Below, piece after piece: positions 40,214 to 47,241 of a stretch of 64,000 bases of DNA. The DNA lies in NCBI GenBank assembly GCA_023666905.1, contig JAMPBC010000001.1, positions 517,457-581,456 on the forward strand, read 5' to 3'. The stretch is from Bacteroides sp. GTDB lineage: Bacteria; Bacteroidota; Bacteroidia; Bacteroidales; Muribaculaceae. Below the pieces are notes generated by a model. It had not been told where the DNA came from and did not search any database. It saw only the letters and a list, made by a program, of their open reading frames with translations. Numbering within the stretch: position 1 is the stretch's first letter; each line of letters begins with the position of its first letter. A program made the position numbers and the translations under genes.

Positions 40214-41452
40214 TTAGCGAACCAGAATTTTGGTAGCTTTGTTGCCCTGACGACGGATGTAAAGACCTGCGGGGAGGTTTTCACCATTCACACGAATACC
40301 TTGGATGTTGAAGTATTCAACGGGAGCGTTTACGTCAACTTCAGTTTCAACTGCAATTTCACCAATAGCTGCGAGTTCAGCATCGCAAACCTTAATGTTG
40401 TCAATGAACCAACGGTGCTGACCGGCAACACCCCACTGAGCATCTTCGGGACGGATGGTGATTTTGGTATTTTCATTAACGGTGACACCGGTAAGCGTAA
40501 TGGCAGCGTGAATCCAGCGGAGTCTGGAATCTGCTTCCAGTCCATGTTCGGGAACATCGTAAGTTTTCTTGTCAGTACCGTTTTCAACAATAACAACCAG
40601 CTTGGTGGGGTCCATTGTACCATCGCCCTGACGCATTGTGCTCCAATCAAAAGCAACAGCAACTTCCTTGCCGGCAGGAACGCCTTTCACACCGGTGATT
40701 GCGATACCTGACTGATGGTTGCCCTTACCAAACTTGAGGTAGTACTTCTGCATATAGCAAGATTTTGCTGCTTCAGCCTCGGTTTTGCCGTTTTGAGCAT
40801 AAAGGAAGCTCATGCCGGTAGCTTCCAAAGCAGCTTTGGGAGTAACATTGGCTTCTCCGTTATATTCATATTTGGGAGTGTCTATGAAGGGGCAGTAAGC
40901 ATCAAGATTGTCATCGTCAACGGTGTTACCAATTTCCTTTTCACCGCTCTTGTAAGCGCCCCAGGGTTCTGCGAGCCATTCAAAGTCTTCCGAGTAGTAA
41001 ACGCCTTCGGCTGTTTCAGAGGCACCGGCAGCTGCCTCAAACTTGATTGAGCAATCTGCAGTTTGGCCACCAATTGTACCGGAACCATTGCTTGCAAGCA
41101 CGAACTTTCCGCCCTCTTCCTTGGCTTCAAGGTCAACCTGGACAAGTTTCACAGCACCGAAGCGGGGGAGCTGAGCAATTTTAACATCAGAAGCGGAGCC
41201 TTTGTAAACGCCGTTTTCAAGAACAACATCGTTGTAAGCCACGGGGCCCATTACAACATCCATTCCCATAACTTCTGCAGGGAATTCACCAATTGTTACA
41301 GTGTAGTTGGCTCCAGAGGGCTCGATAGTTACAGTTGCTTCCGATTCAATCACATTGGTTCCCAAATTGGCAGTGAGAGCACCAGTGTAACTTTTTGCAC
41401 CTGCCAACAGAGCAGCAGTTGCAAAACAAAGAGAAAGTAAAGATTTTTTCAT
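40214..41452 (-). CDS. Secreted calycin-like / PCMD-like protein with a type IX-like C-terminal tail
   Basis: Signal peptide (about 1-19), a calycin-like beta-barrel domain (about 20-140, KSYTGALTANLG, then ATVTIEPSG), a carbohydrate-binding-like jelly-roll domain (about 150-370, ending RWFIDNIKVCD) and a C-terminal tail (YFNIQGIRVNGENLPAGLYI) typical of surface-sorted Bacteroidales proteins. No catalytic motif seen. Expression probably starts from the promoter at 41518-41548, where a palindrome overlaps the start. Confidence 0.78.
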   Translation of the reverse strand: MKKSLLSLCFATAALLAGAKSYTGALTANLGTNVIESEATVTIEPSGANYTVTIGEFPAEVMGMDVVMGPVAYNDVVLENGVYKGSASDVKIAQLPRFGAVKLVQVDLEAKEEGGKFVLASNGSGTIGGQTADCSIKFEAAAGASETAEGVYYSEDFEWLAEPWGAYKSGEKEIGNTVDDDNLDAYCPFIDTPKYEYNGEANVTPKAALEATGMSFLYAQNGKTEAEAAKSCYMQKYYLKFGKGNHQSGIAITGVKGVPAGKEVAVAFDWSTMRQGDGTMDPTKLVVIVENGTDKKTYDVPEHGLEADSRLRWIHAAITLTGVTVNENTKITIRPEDAQWGVAGQHRWFIDNIKVCDAELAAIGEIAVETEVDVNAPVEYFNIQGIRVNGENLPAGLYIRRQGNKATKILVR

Positions 41453-41491
41453 GCAAAAAAATATTAAATTATTGGTTTGTTTGATTAGTTA

Positions 41492-41514
41492 CGAAACGAA
41501 ATCATTTCATTTCG
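41492..41514. promoter_or_regulatory. Palindromic operator-like site at the calycin-like gene's transcription start
   Basis: A 23-base palindrome, CGAAAcGAAAT, one central base, then ATTTCaTTTCG, with one mismatched position per arm. It begins four bases downstream of the -7 element, where a repressor would block initiation. Confidence 0.5.
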
Positions 41515-41517
41515 CAA

Positions 41518-41548
41518 CAAATTTAAGCAGTTATTATCAAATCACAAA
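41518..41548 (-). promoter_or_regulatory. Promoter of the calycin-like gene
   Basis: On the minus strand: TTTG (41545-41548), 19 bases, TAAATTTG (41518-41525), about 65 bases before the ATG at 41452. Confidence 0.65.
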
Positions 41549-41814
41549 GAAATCTCACCGATTTTTGTTCTGAATGATTGTCAGAGGCATTTCAGGAGTA
41601 TTTCGCAGCGAAACCAAATGCGCAAAAAGCGCTTTGGAAAAGGGATTTTACAACGTTAACTTATTTTAACCTAAAGTCATTTTGCAACTTTCGCTTTGAA
41701 AAATAAGAATAAATAAAGCCGTTATTTTGGCCGAAAAGCCGCATTGTGAAACGAATTTTCGCTTCCTCAGCCCCAATCTGTCATTTTTCAATTCAACACG
41801 TGCCTTGAACGGCA
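41549..41814. other. Intergenic stretch, no gene seen
   Basis: A+T-rich, stop codons in all frames, no hairpin with a T-run and no tRNA. The bases around 41620-41640 contain the short inverted repeat GCGCAAAAAGCGC, of unknown meaning. Confidence 0.5.
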
Positions 41815-41846
41815 TTTGGATTTAAGGAAACGATGATTTACCTTTG
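41815..41846 (+). promoter_or_regulatory. Promoter of a candidate small RNA
   Basis: TTTG (41815-41818), exactly 20 bases, TACCTTTG (41839-41846). No gene lies within 370 bases downstream, but an intrinsic terminator does. Confidence 0.7.
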
Positions 41847-41851
41847 CCATT

Positions 41852-41976
41852 GTTATTTCAACAGCACACCAAAAACGCTTTTTCATAAGTATAGTTTAGA
41901 CAAAATAATACATCCACTGACGTTAAGTACTATGTGTAAATCCCAAAGGAGACTCGTGAGAGTGTCCTTTGTTTTT
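41852..41976 (+). ncRNA. Candidate small RNA, about 125 nt
   Basis: The unit runs from a well-spaced promoter (41815-41846) to a strong terminator (41944-41976). The only longer frame across it starts upstream of the predicted transcript and resembles no family. The body is A+T-rich. The terminator has the same GTGA loop as the small RNA at 12234. Confidence 0.55.
41944..41976 (+). terminator. Terminator of the candidate small RNA
   Basis: A twelve-position stem (one G-G mismatch) closed by GTGA and followed by five T residues. Confidence 0.8.
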
Positions 41977-41978
41977 AT

Positions 41979-42007
41979 CCCCTCCTCCCCATCCCCCCTC
42001 AACTCCC
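41979..42007 (-). other. G-run tract with quadruplex potential
   Basis: On the minus strand four runs of G (3, 6, 4 and 4) separated by 1-6 bases fall within 29 bases. It lies just past the small-RNA terminator. Confidence 0.5.
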
Positions 42008-42092
42008 AATATCGGCGCATTTCCAACGTCAATGTAAAAAACGGGTTCACTATGAAATCCTAAAACTTAGCCGAAAGTTGCAAAAAAAATTG

Positions 42093-42100
42093 TAAATTTG
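42093..42100 (+). promoter_or_regulatory. Promoter -7 element of the toxin-antitoxin-like module
   Basis: TAAATTTG 117 bases before the first gene. A TTG lies only 12 bases upstream, so the -33 element is unclear. Confidence 0.45.
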
Positions 42101-42217
42101 CCATATTCAAATCAGCTTACCATGGATGTTCTGCAGCCTGAGGAATCACTTAGCAAATCTTACAGACACTTACGGTGTAGATGAACATAAAACAGAATCG
42201 CGTAGTTAGTGAATTAT

Positions 42218-42436
42218 ATGGAAGATAAGAACATACTTGAATTTGTTACTTGGCTTATCAGCAAATTGTCTCATTTTCTGAATATGCCACAAACCGAAGT
42301 GTTCCGACGGCTTTATAAATCAGGGATTCTATATAGCTATATTGTACCCTCTTACGATGTACTCCATACGTTTGGCTCCCGATATCTCATGGAGGACATT
42401 ACTGATTATATGCGGGAGAAGGGAGTGCTTGACTAA
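42218..42436 (+). CDS. DUF3791 small protein, putative antitoxin
   Basis: A 72-residue protein with the DUF3791 pattern: EFVTWLISKLSHFLNM, then 'V...LY.SGILYSYIVPSYDVLHT' and a closing YLMEDITDYMREKG. Genes of this family are nearly always found next to DUF3990 genes, as here. The ATG at 42218 is preferred over GTG at 42209. Its stop overlaps the next start by one base (TAATG), a coupling typical of toxin-antitoxin pairs. Confidence 0.8.
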   Translation: MEDKNILEFVTWLISKLSHFLNMPQTEVFRRLYKSGILYSYIVPSYDVLHTFGSRYLMEDITDYMREKGVLD

Positions 42437-42906
42437 TGCTTATCTACCACGCATCGACATTACCCATTGAGACACCTGACGTTAGTTTTTCGCGTGGCTA
42501 TCTGGATTTCGGAAAAGGCTTCTACCTTACCACTCTGCATGAACAAGCCGTAAAATACGCCCAACGTTTCAAACGCAGAAAAAGACCGGCGTGGCTTTCA
42601 ACATACGAATTGGAATTCAATCCTACCGATTGGGAAATTCTTACGTTTGAATCCTACAACCGCGAATGGTTGCAATTTGTTTCCAATTGCCGCAGTGGCA
42701 ACGATGTTTCCAACTATGACCTAATAATTGGAGGCATAGCCAACGATGAGGTTATTCAAACCATCGAACGATATTTTGCAGGTGAGATTTCGGAAAACGA
42801 TGCACTTGGACTTCTCAAATACGAGAAACCGAATAATCAATTTTGCATTCGTTCGCAACGTGTGCTCAATGAATGCCTGAAACATAAAAACAGTGAGGAA
42901 TTATGA
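42436..42906 (+). CDS. DUF3990 protein, putative ADP-ribosyltransferase-fold toxin
   Basis: A 156-residue protein with YHAST at the N-terminus and DFGKGFYLTTLHEQAVKYA at 24-42. The 'YH.(S/T)...FG.GFY.' pattern resembles the NAD-binding strands of ADP-ribosyltransferase-like enzymes (inference). Small size, tight overlap with DUF3791 genes on both sides and an isolated A+T-rich location point to a toxin. Target and reaction are unknown. Confidence 0.78.
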   Translation: MLIYHASTLPIETPDVSFSRGYLDFGKGFYLTTLHEQAVKYAQRFKRRKRPAWLSTYELEFNPTDWEILTFESYNREWLQFVSNCRSGNDVSNYDLIIGGIANDEVIQTIERYFAGEISENDALGLLKYEKPNNQFCIRSQRVLNECLKHKNSEEL

Positions 42907-43118
42907 GCGAAACCGAATTGTATCTCCGGGGAAATAAAAATGCCGGCATAATCCGTGCCTTGAACGAACTGTTTGGTATTTCCATTCAGGACGCCACCAA
43001 CATATATTATCAATCGGAGACAGCCCAACTGATTGAAGAAAAAGTTGCCGACCTTCATTGCCGCAGTGAAAAATATCTTGCGACCTTGGTGTGGGAAGAG
43101 TATAATGAAACAAAATAA
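42903..43118 (+). CDS. DUF3791-like small protein, putative second antitoxin or accessory
   Basis: A 71-residue acidic helical protein with a layout like the first gene's: IIRALNELFGISIQDATNIYY, then SETAQLIEE and a closing YLATLVWEEY. It overlaps the DUF3990 stop by ATGA. A toxin flanked by two related small genes is less usual than a pair; one may neutralise and the other regulate. Confidence 0.7.
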   Translation: MSETELYLRGNKNAGIIRALNELFGISIQDATNIYYQSETAQLIEEKVADLHCRSEKYLATLVWEEYNETK

Positions 43119-43158
43119 CGCTCGCGGTTAACGGCTCGTTTCACGAGTCAGCAACGAA

Positions 43159-43187
43159 CACGGCCGCCCTGCACAAGGGCGGCCGTG
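43159..43187. terminator. Perfect hairpin between convergent genes
   Basis: Twelve-pair perfect G+C-rich stem with a GCACA loop, between the end of the toxin-antitoxin-like module and the end of the VWA gene. There is no T-run on either side, so termination is inferred mainly from position and stability. Confidence 0.55.
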
Positions 43188-43230
43188 ATGATTAAAGGCA
43201 CAGGGCTAACATGGAGTAAAGAGCCGGCTG

Positions 43231-43944
43231 TTAGAATTTGAAGAAATTTTTCGATTTCTTTTTGCGCACTTCCATTCTGGCAGCGCAAGGCATTGCGGCT
43301 TCCTCTGCCATTTCGGCCATTCGGGCTCCGGAATCATGACTAAACTTACTGAACATTGCCTGCGTGCCTTCAGCATCCTGCGTAAAGGCCATTTTATTGT
43401 CAATGTTCATGGCCCGGCCAAGAGATTCAACATCCACATTGGCACCAATCAGGTTTATGGTCCAACCCAACTCCTTGAGCGAGCTTATGAGCCTTGCCAC
43501 TTCCGGACCGGAAAAACGTGTGGAAGAGTTTTCATAGCCATCGGTAATGATGGTTATGATGCCGGTGGCATCTTCGTGAGTTGCGGCAACGGTTTTGAGT
43601 TCGGTCAGTGTGGAGCCAACGGCATCGAGCAGCGGAGTGTTGCCCCAGGGGCGATAATCATTTTCCGTCACATCATTCACTTTGTCGGGGCGTGCGTTTT
43701 TCACAAGGTAACGTGATTTCACCGGACCTCCGTTTTGAAATGCGAAGATTGAAACAAACGAATTGATTCTGTCGGCATGTTCGGTTGCTGAGAACCGGAT
43801 GGTGTTGAGCGTTTCGTTGCAGCCCGAAATTGTTTGCTTTACCACACCGCTCATCGAGCCACTTTCGTCAAGAATAATCAGATTGAACACGGTGGTTTTG
43901 GGTGTGTGTTTTGCATTGCCGGAAGTGTTGTTGATTGCATCCAT
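43231..43944 (-). CDS. VWA-domain protein
   Basis: Cytoplasmic von Willebrand A domain with an intact metal site: DESGS (26-30), a Thr in GNTPLLDA and IITDGYENS. A C-terminal tail rich in Lys and Phe follows. Such proteins mediate metal-dependent protein contacts. It lies 72 bases after the Nudix regulator gene and may be co-transcribed with it. Confidence 0.85.
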   Translation of the reverse strand: MDAINNTSGNAKHTPKTTVFNLIILDESGSMSGVVKQTISGCNETLNTIRFSATEHADRINSFVSIFAFQNGGPVKSRYLVKNARPDKVNDVTENDYRPWGNTPLLDAVGSTLTELKTVAATHEDATGIITIITDGYENSSTRFSGPEVARLISSLKELGWTINLIGANVDVESLGRAMNIDNKMAFTQDAEGTQAMFSKFSHDSGARMAEMAEEAAMPCAARMEVRKKKSKNFFKF

Positions 43945-44016
43945 TGTTGTAGGTGATTTAAGTAGTTAGAAAAAAAGTGTGTGAATTGAATGTGTGTTTT
44001 ACATTTAGCATCAGTG

Positions 44017-44811
44017 TTAGAAATCAAATAAATCTTTGGTGGAAGATTCATCGGAGCCGTATTCTTTCTTGTTTTTGAACAGATTACGGAATGAGAATAG
44101 TTTTTTTGCCGGGCGTCCGGCCGAGACCGGTCTGTCAAAAGCTCCGGAACTTTTATCCATTCGCTCCGCCATGGGGGAAGGCATGCCACATTCGCACATT
44201 GGCTCAGCACCGTCAGTTTCTTCAAGCATGCCGCTCTGAAGAGCTTTGCGTTGGAAGTTACGGCGGTCGTAAGTGGTGCGGTTGATAGCCTCGTAAACTT
44301 TTTGAAGCTCGCCGAGTGAGAACACCTTATTAAGAAGCTGGAATGCCACCGGCCTCACCTTGAGTTTTTCAGCAAGGTATTCCCGAGCGGCCTTGATAAT
44401 CTCTTCATGGTCAAAGGCCATTGGCGGAAGCCGGCATTCATCGAACCACAGCGCATTTGCGGCATCGTCGCCGGCAATCAACCGACATTCGGCCGGCCGG
44501 ACAAGCGCCATGAATGCCACGGTGACCACGCGTTCGCGAGGGTCGCGACCAACATCACTGAACACTCTGAACTGCTCGAGGTAAACATTGCTCAGATTGG
44601 TTTCCTCACGGAGCTCTCGCGCGGCAGCCTGCTCCACGGTCTCGTCCATGCGCATGAATCCGCCGGGAAGCGCCCACATTCCAAGATAGGGGGGCAGACC
44701 GCGCTCCACAAGGAGTACCTTCAGTGCTTCTCCGTCGAAACCGAAAATCACGCAGTCGACCGTGAGAGCCGCATGCGGATACTGATAACAATATTTCTTT
44801 TCTTCTGCCAT
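44017..44811 (-). CDS. NrtR-like Nudix transcriptional regulator
   Basis: N-terminal Nudix domain with a complete Nudix box (about 51-73, GFMRMDET, then ARELREET) and a C-terminal winged helix typical of NrtR regulators (FSLGELQKVYEAINRTTYDR, then NFQRKAL). Relatives sense ADP-ribose or sugars and control NAD or sugar genes. The complete box suggests it may still hydrolyse a nucleotide. The promoter carries three copies of a 19-bp inverted repeat, pointing to autoregulation. A Lys/Ser/Phe tail follows the winged helix. Confidence 0.85.
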   Translation of the reverse strand: MAEEKKYCYQYPHAALTVDCVIFGFDGEALKVLLVERGLPPYLGMWALPGGFMRMDETVEQAAARELREETNLSNVYLEQFRVFSDVGRDPRERVVTVAFMALVRPAECRLIAGDDAANALWFDECRLPPMAFDHEEIIKAAREYLAEKLKVRPVAFQLLNKVFSLGELQKVYEAINRTTYDRRNFQRKALQSGMLEETDGAEPMCECGMPSPMAERMDKSSGAFDRPVSAGRPAKKLFSFRNLFKNKKEYGSDESSTKDLFDF

Positions 44812-44822
44812 TGAATTGCTAT

Positions 44823-44894
44823 TTGTGTTATTTTGACGCAAAGGTAAGGATTGTGTCAATATTACACAAATTATTTTGTGTCAAATTTACGCAA
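44823..44894. promoter_or_regulatory. Three copies of a 19-bp operator, likely for the Nudix regulator
   Basis: Copies at 44823-44841, 44851-44869 and 44876-44894 share TTGTGT, seven bases, ACACAA or ACGCAA; the middle one is a perfect inverted repeat. The first overlaps the -7 element and start of the regulator's promoter, and the middle one fills the spacer and -33 element. The third lies toward the divergent SemiSWEET gene. Confidence 0.7.
44839..44870 (-). promoter_or_regulatory. Promoter of the Nudix regulator
   Basis: On the minus strand: TTTG (44867-44870), exactly 20 bases, TACCTTTG (44839-44846). It is overlaid by the operator copies. Confidence 0.75.
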
Positions 44895-44940
44895 TTAACA
44901 TATTTTAAACAAAAATTCCATTTTGGTGTTAATATTATTG

Positions 44941-44948
44941 TACATTTG
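44941..44948 (+). promoter_or_regulatory. Promoter -7 element of the SemiSWEET operon
   Basis: TACATTTG, 23 bases before the ATG at 44972. A TTTG lies 15 bases upstream, shorter than usual. Confidence 0.5.
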
Positions 44949-44971
44949 CAACCCCAAAAGAAAAAAACAAA

Positions 44972-45268
44972 ATGGTAACAGAACAAATGATTAACGCCGT
45001 GGGCTACGCAGCCTGCATTGCAATGGTTTGCGGATATTTACCACAATCCATCTACACCATACGAACCCGCGAAACCGATGCCATAGCACTACCCACCTTC
45101 CTGCTCATGGGTGTGGGCAGCGTGCTGTTTGTGGTTCAGGGAATACTGACCAAGAACATGCCGCTGGTAATAACAAATGCCATCACATCAGTGTGCTGTG
45201 TGATTGTGACCTCCATTAAGATCTATAACGACTTCATCCGTCCGAAGAAGGACCCCAAAAAGAAATGA
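44972..45268 (+). CDS. SemiSWEET sugar transporter (PQ-loop family)
   Basis: A 98-residue, three-helix protein with the PQ motif in VCGYLPQSIYTIRTRETDAI and the second conserved block LPTFLLMGVGSVLFVVQGI. SemiSWEETs work as dimers that let sugars pass along their gradient. It is divergent from the Nudix regulator, which may control it. Its stop overlaps the permease start (ATGA, 45265). Confidence 0.9.
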   Translation: MVTEQMINAVGYAACIAMVCGYLPQSIYTIRTRETDAIALPTFLLMGVGSVLFVVQGILTKNMPLVITNAITSVCCVIVTSIKIYNDFIRPKKDPKKK

Positions 45269-46296
45269 CCACGTCCGTCCTGCGGCATGCCGCTGTTATA
45301 TGGACCTTAGTGGCTGCGATAATAATTCTTGCGGCCGGATGCCTCATTGCCGGGGCCGTGAAGATTCCGCTCGCCCAGATATGGGCAGCCCTGACCGGGG
45401 GCGACGTCGAACGCGAAGCTTGGCAGGTTATTGTGATGCAAACCCGTCTGCCCATGATGATAACAGCATTGGTGGCAGGAGCCGCACTCTCGGTTGCCGG
45501 ACTGCTTATGCAAACCTGTTTTGACAACCCGCTGGCGGGTCCATCCATTTTAGGCATATCCACAGGGGCTTCGCTCGGCGTGGCCATTGTGATGCTTTGG
45601 TTCGGCGGTACACTTGGAGCCGGTATGGGACAGTATGCCAGTTCCGTGGCCGGAGCCCTTGCCGGAAGCGCCGTGGTGATGGCCATTCTGCTTGCTTTCA
45701 GCCGAGTGGTACGTTCAAGCGTGATGATTCTTATTATAGGTGTGCTGGTGGGTTACTTCACATCTTCGGCCATATCGCTGCTCAACTTTTTCTCAACACA
45801 AGAGGGGGTGCACTCCTACGTGATTTGGGGATTGGGCAACTTCAGCGGCACATCTTTGGGCAAGACCATGGTGTTCGCACTTATCACCGTCCCGCTAACA
45901 TTGGCCGCAATGCTGTTGATAAAACCTCTCAACGCGCTGTTGCTTGGCGCCCGCTATGCCGAAAGTCTTGGAATTAACATTTCTCGCCTCAGAGGCTGGC
46001 TCCTTGTCACATCAGGTGCGCTCACAGCATTTGTGACAGCTTTTTGCGGACCGATTGGATTCATAGGGTTGATTGTGCCACACGTTGCCCGAATGACTCT
46101 GCGCACATCCAATCACACCATTCTTCTGCCGGCCACAGCCTTGTGCGGAGCCGCCACCGGCCTGCTCTGCGCATTCCTGTCGCTCCTGCCCTCGCAAGGA
46201 GGCGTGATTCCCATCAACGCCATCACACCTATAATCGGAGTCCCGGTAATCATCTACGTGATTGTTGGACGTAAACGCTTGCTCTATTTTTCATGA
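45265..46296 (+). CDS. FecCD/BtuC-type ABC transporter permease
   Basis: A multi-helix importer permease for siderophores, haem or cobalamin: QTRLPMMITALVAGAALSVAG, QTCFDNPLAGPSILGISTGAS and FCGPIGFIGLIVPHVARM are typical. It pairs with the ATPase gene that overlaps its end by ATGA. No substrate-binding protein or TonB receptor is nearby, so the substrate cannot be told. Confidence 0.92.
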   Translation: MTTSVLRHAAVIWTLVAAIIILAAGCLIAGAVKIPLAQIWAALTGGDVEREAWQVIVMQTRLPMMITALVAGAALSVAGLLMQTCFDNPLAGPSILGISTGASLGVAIVMLWFGGTLGAGMGQYASSVAGALAGSAVVMAILLAFSRVVRSSVMILIIGVLVGYFTSSAISLLNFFSTQEGVHSYVIWGLGNFSGTSLGKTMVFALITVPLTLAAMLLIKPLNALLLGARYAESLGINISRLRGWLLVTSGALTAFVTAFCGPIGFIGLIVPHVARMTLRTSNHTILLPATALCGAATGLLCAFLSLLPSQGGVIPINAITPIIGVPVIIYVIVGRKRLLYFS

Positions 46297-47087
46297 AGAA
46301 CCTTGAGACACAGCCATTGCTTGGAACCGAACATCTGTGGGCCGGCTACAGCTCATCATCACACGTCATTGAGGTGATAAAGGATGCCTCGCTCAGCCTG
46401 ATGCCCGGAAGCGTGACTTGCTTGCTCGGCGCTAACGGATCGGGGAAAAGCACGTTGCTCCGAACCATTGGCGGACAGCAGGCCCCCCTTAAGGGAAAAG
46501 TAGAAATTGGAGGCGTTGACCCGGCGAAGGCCGGCCGCAAGGCAATGGCAAAACTTCTGAGCGTAGTGTACACCGAGCGCACACATGCCGGGGCTCTGAC
46601 CGTGGAAGAGTTGGTGGGACTTGGCCGACAACCATACACCGGCTTCTTCGGGCGCCTCGACCCATCCGACAAGAGCATTGTCACAGAGTCGTTAAGACTT
46701 GTGGGACTGGAGCAGATGCGACAGCGCTACGTGGGGACACTCTCCGATGGTGAACGACAGAAAGCGATGATTGCCCGCGCACTTGCCCAGCAAACACCCG
46801 TAATGCTGCTTGACGAGCCAACATCTTTTCTTGACGTTGCATCACGCCTTGAGGTCATGGCCCTGCTTGGGAAGCTAGCCGGAGAACAAAACATGGCCAT
46901 TCTTCTGTCAACCCACGATGTTCCGGGGGCGCTGGCAATAGCGTCGCAACTCTGGCTCGTGAATCCCAACGGGCACATCACTGCCGGCCCGGCGCAAGAA
47001 CTTGTAAATAATGGCTCTATGAACAGCATCTTCCCAAACAGAGGGATTGAATTCAGTGCCGAACAACGCGATTTCCGGCTCAAATAA
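46293..47087 (+). CDS. FecE/BtuD-type ABC transporter ATPase
   Basis: Walker A GANGSGKST, signature LSDGERQKAMIARALAQ, Walker B VMLLDEPTSFLD and the His switch (LLSTHDV) are all present, giving a normal importer ATPase of 264 residues. It forms the energising subunit for the overlapping permease. Confidence 0.93.
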   Translation: MKNLETQPLLGTEHLWAGYSSSSHVIEVIKDASLSLMPGSVTCLLGANGSGKSTLLRTIGGQQAPLKGKVEIGGVDPAKAGRKAMAKLLSVVYTERTHAGALTVEELVGLGRQPYTGFFGRLDPSDKSIVTESLRLVGLEQMRQRYVGTLSDGERQKAMIARALAQQTPVMLLDEPTSFLDVASRLEVMALLGKLAGEQNMAILLSTHDVPGALAIASQLWLVNPNGHITAGPAQELVNNGSMNSIFPNRGIEFSAEQRDFRLK

Positions 47088-47174
47088 CACGCCCCCATCC
47101 ACACCCATAGTGGTTATGAATGAAATGGACATAAATGAACCAAACGAATTGCATGTTATGTCAATAAAAATCAC

Positions 47175-47182
47175 TACCTTTG
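47175..47182 (+). promoter_or_regulatory. L,D-transpeptidase promoter -7 element
   Basis: TACCTTTG about 60 bases before the ATG at 47242. The nearest TTG is 23 bases upstream. Confidence 0.5.
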
Positions 47183-47241
47183 GCAAATTTTTCAACGAAT
47201 AACATTCCAACAATCTATATTTATTTTTAAGACAACCCGTT

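Noticed and set aside
41833..42063. A 76-codon frame in the gap before the toxin-antitoxin-like module
   Set aside because: Its ATG lies upstream of the predicted transcript start, it runs through the terminator and a C-rich tract, and it resembles no protein family.
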